Assembly (NCBI GenBank): GCA_003599255.1
Contig: QZJF01000013.1
Coordinates: forward strand, 1-34,094
Direction of reading: 5' to 3'
Source: a candidate division WWE3 bacterium
Lineage (GTDB): Bacteria > Patescibacteriota > WWE3 > UBA101185 > UBA10185
Length of the DNA stretch: 34,094 bases
Under the pieces are notes generated by a model, which saw only the letters and a program-made list of their open reading frames with translations, did no database searches and was not told the origin of the DNA. Of this stretch, positions 26,976-34,094 are shown piece by piece. The translations under genes and the position numbers were made by a program. Each line of letters opens with the position of its first letter. Within the stretch, counting starts at the first letter, position 1.

Positions 26976-27803
26976 ATGACCGATATTAACACTGAAAAAT
27001 ACATCTCAGATATAAAAAAGCTAGTCCAAGAAACGGAAAAAAACATCGAAACAATTAAAGGCATGCTCAAAACATTGGAATCCGAGGCAAAGAAGGACCT
27101 ATACAGAGATGTGGAGGGAATACTTGGAGTGTTTGACGGCTCCGCTATCACTACAGAATCGGGACAGACGCATGAAGTTCCGGCTAACTACGCCGCAAAA
27201 TCCCGGTTGGTATTTGGTGACACCCTCAAGCTAATTGAAGAAAATGGAAAGCAGGTATTTAAGTTAATCGAAAAGGTTGAGCGAAAGAAGATTGAAGGCA
27301 TTCTTACTAAGAAAGAGGGTAAGTGGTACATTCTCTCTGATGCAGGTTCATACAAAATATCCGACAGTGCGGCCGATTTTAACAAAGCGCAGTTAAATGA
27401 CGAGGCAGTGGCACTTATACCCGCTAATGATAGCTCGGCTCCATATGCTGCGCTGGATTTAATTAAGAAGAAAAAACAGGAACAAAGTGCACCAGATGTC
27501 GTACAGAAAACTGTTGAGAAGCCTGTTGAGAAACCCGTTGAAAAACCGGCGCCATTTAAAAAGCCTGCTTCCCGGCCGGCATCCCCAAAAACTATCGCTC
27601 CAAAACCTTTCAAGCGTCCTTCGCAGCCCAATCCGGCGCAACCCAATCCACCCAAGAGTCAAGAAAAGCCGAGGAGACCTGAAAATGTATCAAAACCCAA
27701 AGAATTTGTTGAAGATATAATTGGTCTTGACGAAGGAAAAAAAGGCGAGTTAAAGTTACAGCCAAGTACTTCCAAGGCTCTGGATGATGACGATCTAAGG
27801 TAG
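26976..27803 (+). CDS. Uncharacterised protein with N-terminal coiled coil and Pro/Lys-rich C-terminal half
   Basis: 275-aa ORF immediately downstream of the ATPase; VEKPVEKPVEKPAPFKKPASRPASPK. Confidence 0.75.
   Translation: MTDINTEKYISDIKKLVQETEKNIETIKGMLKTLESEAKKDLYRDVEGILGVFDGSAITTESGQTHEVPANYAAKSRLVFGDTLKLIEENGKQVFKLIEKVERKKIEGILTKKEGKWYILSDAGSYKISDSAADFNKAQLNDEAVALIPANDSSAPYAALDLIKKKKQEQSAPDVVQKTVEKPVEKPVEKPAPFKKPASRPASPKTIAPKPFKRPSQPNPAQPNPPKSQEKPRRPENVSKPKEFVEDIIGLDEGKKGELKLQPSTSKALDDDDLR
27511..27547 (+). repeat. In-frame 12-bp tandem repeats encoding (V-E-K-P)n
   Basis: CTGTTGAGAAGC CTGTTGAGAAAC CCGTTGAAAAAC. Confidence 0.8.
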
Positions 27804-27809
27804 AAGAAA

Positions 27810-28529
27810 CTAAACTCCAATCTCTAATTCTTCCGATTCCGCATCAGGTTCGTCAAGCGATCCTTTCTTTATGTATGGCCTGATATCCTGCTTTTCTGAT
27901 TTGAATACGGGAATGGATGTTTTAAAAAGAATCTCAACCATCTTATCTTTCCCCTTAATTACGCTTGCAATGGTGCTTGCTTTTAATTCCTGAGCTTTAT
28001 TGAGTCTACTTACAACGTCACCTGTTTCAATAGTTCCTATAAGAACTTCCTTTTTATTTTTTGTTCTGAAAATATCCACGCTGCGTTTTTTGATCTTCAG
28101 GACAAGAATCTCACCTGGGACAAGGTTTTCGCCCGTTATGCCTCTGCCTTTTAAGTCGAGTGAAATCTCGACGGTCGTTCCGGGTTCCTTAATCAGAAGG
28201 CTGGGATTAACAATGTTGTTATTGAGGTCTAGTTTTTTGCTGTTAATAAGGTCAATGTTTCTTTGAGCAACCTGATTGATGGGATCCAATTGCAGTACTT
28301 CCTTAAACATTTTTTTTGCTTTTGTGAACTGCTTGGTTTGCAAATAAGCTCTTCCAAGTCTAAGCCTGGCGTCTATGTTATTTGGATTTTTATCTAGTAT
28401 CTGAATATTGAATTGGATTGCTGATTCCCAGTTTCCTTTTAGTGCTTCTCCGATAGCCTTCTTAGCCAAGAGGGCGATATTTGCTTGCATGCGTATCAGA
28501 TAATCAAATATTTGGGGGTTTGTCAACAA
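27810..28529 (-). CDS. TPR-repeat protein with uncharacterised C-terminal domain
   Basis: GNWESAIQFNIQILDKNPNNIDARLRLGRAYLQTKQFTKAKKMFKEVLQLDPINQVAQRN. Confidence 0.85.
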   Translation of the reverse strand: MLTNPQIFDYLIRMQANIALLAKKAIGEALKGNWESAIQFNIQILDKNPNNIDARLRLGRAYLQTKQFTKAKKMFKEVLQLDPINQVAQRNIDLINSKKLDLNNNIVNPSLLIKEPGTTVEISLDLKGRGITGENLVPGEILVLKIKKRSVDIFRTKNKKEVLIGTIETGDVVSRLNKAQELKASTIASVIKGKDKMVEILFKTSIPVFKSEKQDIRPYIKKGSLDEPDAESEELEIGV

Positions 28530-28556
28530 GAGGTCTAAAGTGGTAGGATAAAACGT

Positions 28557-29108
28557 ATGTCAGGACACTCTAAGTGGTCTCAAATTAAACGCGACAAGGG
28601 AATGAATGATTCCAAGAGAAGCAAAGTATTTTCCAAAGTTTCAAAAGCTATTACTGTGGCAGCCCGAAACGGCGGAGGTGACCCGGATGCTAATCCAGCC
28701 TTGAGGCTAGCCATAGAGAAGGCTAAGGAAGCTAGAATGCCAAAGGATAATATCGAAAGGGCTGTTAAGAAAGGAACCGGGGAAGGAAGCGGTTCGGAAA
28801 TGTTTTATGAAGTAGTGTATGAAGGTTACGGGCCCGGAGGGGAGGCTTTCTATATCAAGGCTATTACGGACAATAAGAACAGAACTGTTGCTGAAATACG
28901 AAATATTTTCGGCAAAGCAGGGGGATCTCTGGGAAATGCAGGTAGCACCGCCTACATTTTTTCACCCGATCCGGAGAATCCCGCATTTACCATAGACATA
29001 AGTGATATAGAGCAGTTTACCCGTCTTGAAAAACTACTGGATGAGCTGGATAATCATGACGACGTCCAGGATATTTTCTTTAATTTTGATTTACCAGAAG
29101 AAGAATAA
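28557..29108 (+). CDS. yebC: YebC/PmpR (TACO1) family protein, compact form
   Basis: [55 protein letters not shown]; 183 aa rather than the usual ~240-250. Confidence 0.93.
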   Translation: MSGHSKWSQIKRDKGMNDSKRSKVFSKVSKAITVAARNGGGDPDANPALRLAIEKAKEARMPKDNIERAVKKGTGEGSGSEMFYEVVYEGYGPGGEAFYIKAITDNKNRTVAEIRNIFGKAGGSLGNAGSTAYIFSPDPENPAFTIDISDIEQFTRLEKLLDELDNHDDVQDIFFNFDLPEEE

Positions 29109-29599
29109 TGAGGATAATAGGAATAGATCCGGGCACAGCCCGTATGGGATATAGCATATTAGAAGTTATGCCCAGAAAGAAAAGCCAGCCCAAAATACTT
29201 AAAACAGATGTGCTTATTACTCCCGCCGGGGTGGATATGCATAAAAGACTTCACATGCTTTATGACGGCATTAACGAAATTGTAAGTGCACATTCTCCGG
29301 AGATTATGGTAATTGAAAAGTTATTTTTTAACACTAACGTTAAGACTGCAATAACCGTTGGTCAGGCTAGGGGAGTAGCTATGCTATCTGCTGCCCAGAA
29401 CGGACTTAGCGTATATGAATATACTGCGTTGGAGGCCAAGAGACTTTTAACCGGCTATGGACGTTCATCCAAAAAAGAAATGCAGGTTGCCGTGAAAGAT
29501 AGTCTGAAACTGGATTCACTTGTAAAATCGGATGATGCAAATGATGCAGTCGCTATAGCTTTGTGTTTTATTATGAAAGACATGGTGCGCGACTTATGA
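29108..29599 (+). CDS. ruvC: Crossover junction endodeoxyribonuclease RuvC
   Basis: [56 protein letters not shown]. Confidence 0.95.
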   Translation: MRIIGIDPGTARMGYSILEVMPRKKSQPKILKTDVLITPAGVDMHKRLHMLYDGINEIVSAHSPEIMVIEKLFFNTNVKTAITVGQARGVAMLSAAQNGLSVYEYTALEAKRLLTGYGRSSKKEMQVAVKDSLKLDSLVKSDDANDAVAIALCFIMKDMVRDL

Positions 29600-30399
29600 A
29601 GTTTATAGAACGTATAGAAAAAAAACATAGATACATAATTCAGTCACTTCTAATCGGATTCTTTTTATATCTGGCGTCTGTTCCGTTTTACAACAGTTCG
29701 CTTTATCTTAGAGCAGGTCTTGGATTTGCTTTTATAACAGCCGGTGTCTTGTTTACCCAATACCCCAACATAACCTTCAAAAATTTCTTTATGAGCGCAC
29801 TTGTGCCGGTACACTTGCTTCTTGGCGCATTACTTACTCTGAAATACTATCCAAATTTAAGTTTATTGTTCAGAGTAATCATTATTTTAGTGTTCTCTTT
29901 TATGTATTATGTAGTTTCTCTCGTTGAAAATATTTTTCTGGTTGTACAGGATAGAGAAGAGGTAATACCCTTGTACAGAGTCGCAATTGTTTGGGGGCAG
30001 ATAGTGCTGGTCTCGGTTGCTATACCTCTTTATGCAGGTCTGTTCAAAATTCCGACGAACGCTTACGTCCAGGTAATTCTTCTGTCCGCTTCTGTGTTTA
30101 TGCTTAACCTCTACCAAATTTGGTGTCACAGATACGAGAATAAGTTAAAGCCACTGGGAGTACTGGGAAGTATTGGGCTATCACTTTTTGTAACGTTTTT
30201 AGTTGCTGCGGTGGGCTTGGCAGTTTCTTTTATACCAACAGAGTCCTTTCTAAGGTCGTTGCTGGTTTCTGCTGTGCTGATGTTCGGGCTGGTCTACATA
30301 TCCAGCTATTTTAAAAACGAAATAACCAAAAGATTACTCGCGGAATATATTTTTATAATTCTTATATTTCTTGCAATATTGATGGCTTTCAGGCCATAG
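29596..30399 (+). CDS. Hypothetical multi-TM membrane protein
   Basis: ATG 29596 overlaps the ruvC stop (ATGA); about 8 hydrophobic segments; no recognised motif. Confidence 0.75.
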   Translation: MKFIERIEKKHRYIIQSLLIGFFLYLASVPFYNSSLYLRAGLGFAFITAGVLFTQYPNITFKNFFMSALVPVHLLLGALLTLKYYPNLSLLFRVIIILVFSFMYYVVSLVENIFLVVQDREEVIPLYRVAIVWGQIVLVSVAIPLYAGLFKIPTNAYVQVILLSASVFMLNLYQIWCHRYENKLKPLGVLGSIGLSLFVTFLVAAVGLAVSFIPTESFLRSLLVSAVLMFGLVYISSYFKNEITKRLLAEYIFIILIFLAILMAFRP

Positions 30400-30431
30400 A
30401 AAATTTATTCTTACCCAAAGTAGGGAAGAGT

Positions 30432-30480
30432 ACTATAGGGTTTAAGTCATAAATCTAGCACATGAGCCTATAGTGTGCTA
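30432..30480. repeat. Two overlapping, mutually exclusive inverted repeats
   Basis: ACTATAGG(30432-30439)/CCTATAGT(30467-30474) and TAGCACA(30456-30462)/TGTGCTA(30474-30480). Confidence 0.7.
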
Positions 30481-30498
30481 ATTATTAAGATATATTTA

Positions 30499-30601
30499 CT
30501 GTACATTTGTCATACTTTTCCTTTCAGGTCCTTGTTTTATAGCTTAAATAGCACCTTGTACGATTGTCATACATCTTTCTGTAAGTTTGTCATACTTTTC
30601 C
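30499..30601 (+). repeat. Three ~23-bp direct repeats (iteron-like), core TTGTCATAC
   Basis: CTGTACATTTGTCATACTTTTCC (30499-30521), TTGTACGATTGTCATACATCTTT (30556-30578), CTGTAAGTTTGTCATACTTTTCC (30579-30601). Confidence 0.85.
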
Positions 30602-30611
30602 GGGGGAGGGT

Positions 30612-30620
30612 TGTGGATAA
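30612..30620 (-). promoter_or_regulatory. Perfect match to DnaA box TTATCCACA
   Basis: TGTGGATAA on + strand. Confidence 0.55.
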
Positions 30621-31184
30621 ATCCAAGCGCGGACTGCCTGTACATTGACTTAACTATATAGTTGAAATAAAAATATATCAGTCTTAATTTCCGAAAAAAT
30701 GATGAATTTAATTTCATTTAAATGTAATTAATATATAAACATATTAAGTGCGCTAAACTAGTTATCCCCTTGAGATCGTGCGTTTAATTGTAAAAAACCT
30801 ATTTGCAGGCTTTACCACATACCTCATGTCGTTAAACATACATTATACGACGTCTAACATATACCCAGAATCTTATTGATGTGTATGTTCCCTTTCGGTT
30901 TTAATTAAAATTTTTTTTGATGATTTATTTTTTAATTAATGTACATAAATAAAAAATCAAATTATTTTATCTTCCCTCTTTAGTTTCTAATTTCTTTTTT
31001 ATTTCCTTATTTTTCCTGCATCCGGCCTGCCCACTCCAGCTTGTGTGCCCGAATCCCTCTCTTTTGTATGTGTTAATATAAATAAGGTATAAAATTGTGT
31101 CTGTGTCAGCAAAGAACATTGTACTGACGATCAAAAGTGCCTGTGAGGCTCCAGAATGCCCCACAATCGATTTTATAAAAAAAG

Positions 31185-32192
31185 ATGAGTAAAGTATCGT
31201 TGAACTCTGATCTTTATAGCGTCATACTGCAGTATCTTGAGTTTTGTGAAATTCAAAAGAATCTTTCTCAGAACACAATCAAGATGTATCACTTTTATTT
31301 AATGGATTTTCATGAGTGGTTGAAAGTTTATATGAAAAAGGATTCTGTAGTTCTAAAAGATATAGATTCGGAAGCTATAAATAAGTATCGAATATTTTTA
31401 AATCGCAGAAAAAGTACTAAATCCAACCTTGAGTTTAAAAGATCCACACAAAAAACATTTCTTGTTGCCGTCAGAGCCTTTTTAAAATACCTTGTGGTGG
31501 AACAGCAGATAGAAATCATGTCACCAGAACAGATAATACTGGGGAAAAATGAGGATAGAGTTCCCAAGGTTCTAAATAATGAGCAAATGCAAAGATTATT
31601 TGAAGTACAAGACCTTAATAAGAGGTCGGGCATTCGGGACCGCGCTATATTGGAGACTCTTTTTAGCACAGGCCTTAGGGTAAGCGAACTGGTAGGTCTT
31701 AACAAAGATGACGTTAATTTAAATTCTGGGGAGTTCACTGTTATTGGAAAGGGCAGGAAAGCACGTACGGTTTACTTATCCCCTTCTGCCATAAGCTGGT
31801 TGAAGAAGTATCTTTCAACAAGAAGCGATGAATACAAACCATTATTTTTAAGATATTCCGGAAAAAAAATGGAATCCCAGGATTATGACGGCAATTCTCT
31901 TCGTCTCACGGTCAGAAGCGTCCAAAGGCTTATCAAGAAGTATGCTGCTAGAGCCGGTATTTCGGTTGATGCTACGCCGCATACGCTACGTCATACCTTT
32001 GCTACGGGGCTATTGTACGAAGGGGCAGACCTTAGGAGCGTCCAGGAGCTATTAGGCCACTCAAACGTTTCCACAACTCAGATTTATACTCACGTCACAA
32101 ATGTCAGGCTAAAAGAAATACATAAGAAATTTCATAAAGATGTAGAAACTGAAGTAGAAAAAGAAGAAGAAAGTGTTGATTCGTTGTTGTAA
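31185..32192 (+). CDS. XerC/XerD-family tyrosine recombinase
   Basis: LFSTGLRVSELVGL; TPHTLRHTFATGLLYEGADLRSVQELLGHSNVSTTQIYTHV (R..HxLRH..H..Y). Confidence 0.95.
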   Translation: MSKVSLNSDLYSVILQYLEFCEIQKNLSQNTIKMYHFYLMDFHEWLKVYMKKDSVVLKDIDSEAINKYRIFLNRRKSTKSNLEFKRSTQKTFLVAVRAFLKYLVVEQQIEIMSPEQIILGKNEDRVPKVLNNEQMQRLFEVQDLNKRSGIRDRAILETLFSTGLRVSELVGLNKDDVNLNSGEFTVIGKGRKARTVYLSPSAISWLKKYLSTRSDEYKPLFLRYSGKKMESQDYDGNSLRLTVRSVQRLIKKYAARAGISVDATPHTLRHTFATGLLYEGADLRSVQELLGHSNVSTTQIYTHVTNVRLKEIHKKFHKDVETEVEKEEESVDSLL

Positions 32193-32194
32193 AG

Positions 32195-34093
32195 TTATTG
32201 ATTAGTACCGTATGCGGAAGCCGTTCGGGCCGCTTCCGTTGAGACTATCCTCAAAAGGTTGATGTCATTTCCCTTAAGAAATTCCCTGAGTTCCCAAACG
32301 CTCTCTACACCTATGTCCGCCAGGGTGCGGGCAAAATGGTGTCTAAACTCATCGATCCAGAAAGTCATCGAATTGGCTTTGGCACTATATTTCATGTAGC
32401 CGGGTTTGCCTTCGGGAACCTTAGTTCGTCCTGACGGGTTTATTCTAAGTTCATGAAGATGGTCGTACGATGCTTCAATAATCATGGTAGGTGCACTTGC
32501 ACTTCCGTGATATGGTTGCACATAATCCCCCTTTGCGTTTTGAAGATAAATTCCTCCGGCCTCGATGCTTCCCTTTGCCAGCTGTTGGCTGTATAGAACG
32601 CAATCAATACCCATTATGAGCAAGGGACCTACATTCGTTCCGACTCCACCTTCAACTATAAGTGATGTTTTGTTAAAAACTGGATCCGTGACAATGCTAT
32701 ACATTTCCTCCACCGTCGATATTGCCATACCGTTGATTGCCGAAGTGCACTGTCTTCCTCCTCCATGCCCGAATATTAAAGCGTCTACCTGCCCCTCCTC
32801 AAGATATTTGTTTGCCTGATAATTGTCGGTAATTTGTCCGGCGAAGATTTCTATTTCATTCCCGAATTCGTTCCTCAAAAGTTTGGCGGTCTCTATGCAT
32901 CTTGGGTCTCCATTTATTGTATAAATTCTAAATAACTTTATTCCGGCTTTTTTGTATAACTTTCCGGCTCTTTTAAGCTCTTCCATAGGGTTGTTTGTGC
33001 CGATAGCAACCCCGATATTTCTCGAAAATATCTCAAGCTCTTTTTTTGTAAGGTTTAAGTTTTCAAGATCAGTTTTAACAGAATTTACCAATTTTATTTG
33101 TCGTTCCGCATCGTCGGCAAATAAGCTATTTCTGGGGATAAATACCGGCATATGTCCGACTATTCCCGTCAACACAACATCTTTCCAACCGGTGATTGCC
33201 GGCATGGAGCCCATTCCTATCACACTGCGTGGGTACTTCCCTATTTTATTAAATAATCCAGTACTCGCTATTTTGCCTCTGCTGACTTCTTTTCTTGAAG
33301 CAATTTTCTTATAACCTAGCTCTTTTATGGCCCGGGCATATACGGGATGATGATTTTCTTTAAAGCCGTGGAGTAACAGTTCCAGAGTATTATTTCGGGC
33401 GTTACTTCTTTCTGGAAATATATCGGATTGTTTTTCCAACCTTTCGATCTCACTCAAAACTTTCTTATCGGTATTCTTTATAAAAAACTCTGCCCGTTGG
33501 GCCAGCGCCAGAGATCGTTTTTCAGGACCCATTTGTGTAAGTATCGGTTTGCCGTTTTTAAATCTACGTGTCTCTACCCTATCTACGTCAGTAAGAATCA
33601 AACCTACGCTGGGCGATTTATTATCGAAAGAATATCTCAAAAAGTATGGATTGCTTTCTTCAATTAAGGGTTTGAAATCTGCCGCTTTAAATTCTTTATT
33701 TGGTTTGTTTCCCTGAACTGCTTCCAAAGTGAACGCGAATTTGACTGCCTTGTTCACAGCTAGTTGATCAAAACTAACTCTCTTTATTTCAGAATGAAAA
33801 GGCTCCGGCAAGGCCAGAATATACTCATTGAGTACAAGTTTACTCCTGCTGAACTCATGTATAGCTTTTCTTCGCATGGAGTACTTGTCCTTCTCGTGAG
33901 GCTGCATTTCTGCAAAAGTTTTCTTGTATTTTGAGGTCTGCCCGTCAGGTATAAAAATGTCATCCCAACCGAAATTTGTTGAACCTTTAGGTGTGTCGGG
34001 CACAGTTCCAGATGTAACACCCTCAAATAAATGTGCTTCTCTGCCGTCATAGATGGCAAGTATTACCCTTGCTAAGGCTCTTTTGTCTTTATT
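32195..34093 (-). CDS. Partial fusion: C-terminal part of an ITPase/RdgB (Ham1) domain, ~150-aa linker, and an IMPDH/GMP-reductase-like TIM barrel
   Basis: Frame is open past 34003 to the window end (NKDKRALARVILAIYDGREAHLFEGVTSGT[V]PDTPKGSTNFGWDDIFIPDG...KTFAEMQPHEKDKYSMRRKA); barrel ALIFGHGGGRQCTSAINGMAISTVEEMY...LIVEGGVGTNVGPLLIMGIDCVLYS...YHGSASAP. Confidence 0.8.
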   Translation of the reverse strand, partial: NKDKRALARVILAIYDGREAHLFEGVTSGTVPDTPKGSTNFGWDDIFIPDGQTSKYKKTFAEMQPHEKDKYSMRRKAIHEFSRSKLVLNEYILALPEPFHSEIKRVSFDQLAVNKAVKFAFTLEAVQGNKPNKEFKAADFKPLIEESNPYFLRYSFDNKSPSVGLILTDVDRVETRRFKNGKPILTQMGPEKRSLALAQRAEFFIKNTDKKVLSEIERLEKQSDIFPERSNARNNTLELLLHGFKENHHPVYARAIKELGYKKIASRKEVSRGKIASTGLFNKIGKYPRSVIGMGSMPAITGWKDVVLTGIVGHMPVFIPRNSLFADDAERQIKLVNSVKTDLENLNLTKKELEIFSRNIGVAIGTNNPMEELKRAGKLYKKAGIKLFRIYTINGDPRCIETAKLLRNEFGNEIEIFAGQITDNYQANKYLEEGQVDALIFGHGGGRQCTSAINGMAISTVEEMYSIVTDPVFNKTSLIVEGGVGTNVGPLLIMGIDCVLYSQQLAKGSIEAGGIYLQNAKGDYVQPYHGSASAPTMIIEASYDHLHELRINPSGRTKVPEGKPGYMKYSAKANSMTFWIDEFRHHFARTLADIGVESVWELREFLKGNDINLLRIVSTEAARTASAYGTNQ

Positions 34094-34094
34094 A

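Noticed and set aside
27188-27662. Minus-strand ORFs opposite the Pro-rich gene (FSTGFSTGFSTVF...)
   Set aside because: Mirror of the tandem repeats in the sense gene; no independent support
30967-31164. 65-aa minus-strand ORF in the long intergenic region
   Set aside because: Short, no clear RBS, no motif; could be a decayed gene but cannot be supported
31185-32192. Integron or phage integrase interpretation of the tyrosine recombinase
   Set aside because: Sequence looks like a housekeeping XerC/D; no attC-like array or phage genes nearby
34003-34003. GTG at 34003 as the true start of the IMPDH-like gene
   Set aside because: The frame stays open upstream and encodes conserved ITPase sequence, so the gene is truncated by the window
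1-34094. Alternative genetic code (UGA recoding, as in some CPR lineages)
   Set aside because: Several conserved genes (e.g. ychF, rpsF) end at TGA exactly where the protein family ends
1-34094. CRISPR arrays, transposons, prophage genes
   Set aside because: No regularly spaced repeat-spacer units, transposase or phage structural genes seen; the iterons at 30499-30601 are too few and irregularly spaced for CRISPR

Overview
The window is a gene-dense, AT-rich bacterial segment. Small genes, tight operons, an isolated TraD/VirD4-like ATPase, LytR_C-type membrane proteins and several minimised housekeeping proteins suggest a Candidate Phyla Radiation (Patescibacteria) genome; this taxonomy is inference. 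TGA is used as a normal stop. Recognisable content: ychF; rpsF-ssb-rpsR; an uncharacterised two-gene cassette; ctpA-like S41 and DegP-like proteases; a minus-strand hisS / EamA / rpmE / prfA block; an orphan 529-aa gene with an elaborate leader; a PIG-L deacetylase plus GT4 glycosyltransferase locus; a UPF0173 MBL hydrolase; dnaB; tRNA-Leu(CAA); a UbiA-family protein; efp; an Lgt-like/DksA-zinc-finger fusion; an LspA-like gene; a receiver domain; rluD; a LytR_C protein; a TraD-like ATPase with a partner; a TPR protein; yebC; ruvC; a xerC/D-like recombinase; and an ITPase-IMPDH-like fusion cut by the window end. Strongest leads: (1) a leader at about 12071-12272 in which an aptamer-like closing stem, an antiterminator and an intrinsic terminator are mutually exclusive, upstream of the orphan gene; (2) a 785-bp non-coding region with three 23-bp direct repeats, a perfect DnaA box and an AT-rich tract; (3) the ITPase-IMPDH-like fusion; (4) the Lgt-like/DksA fusion next to an LspA-like gene; (5) a tandem GT4-GT4 fusion broken by an apparent +1 frameshift at an A5 run. 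No searches or folding programs were run. Pairings, motifs and coordinates were read by eye.
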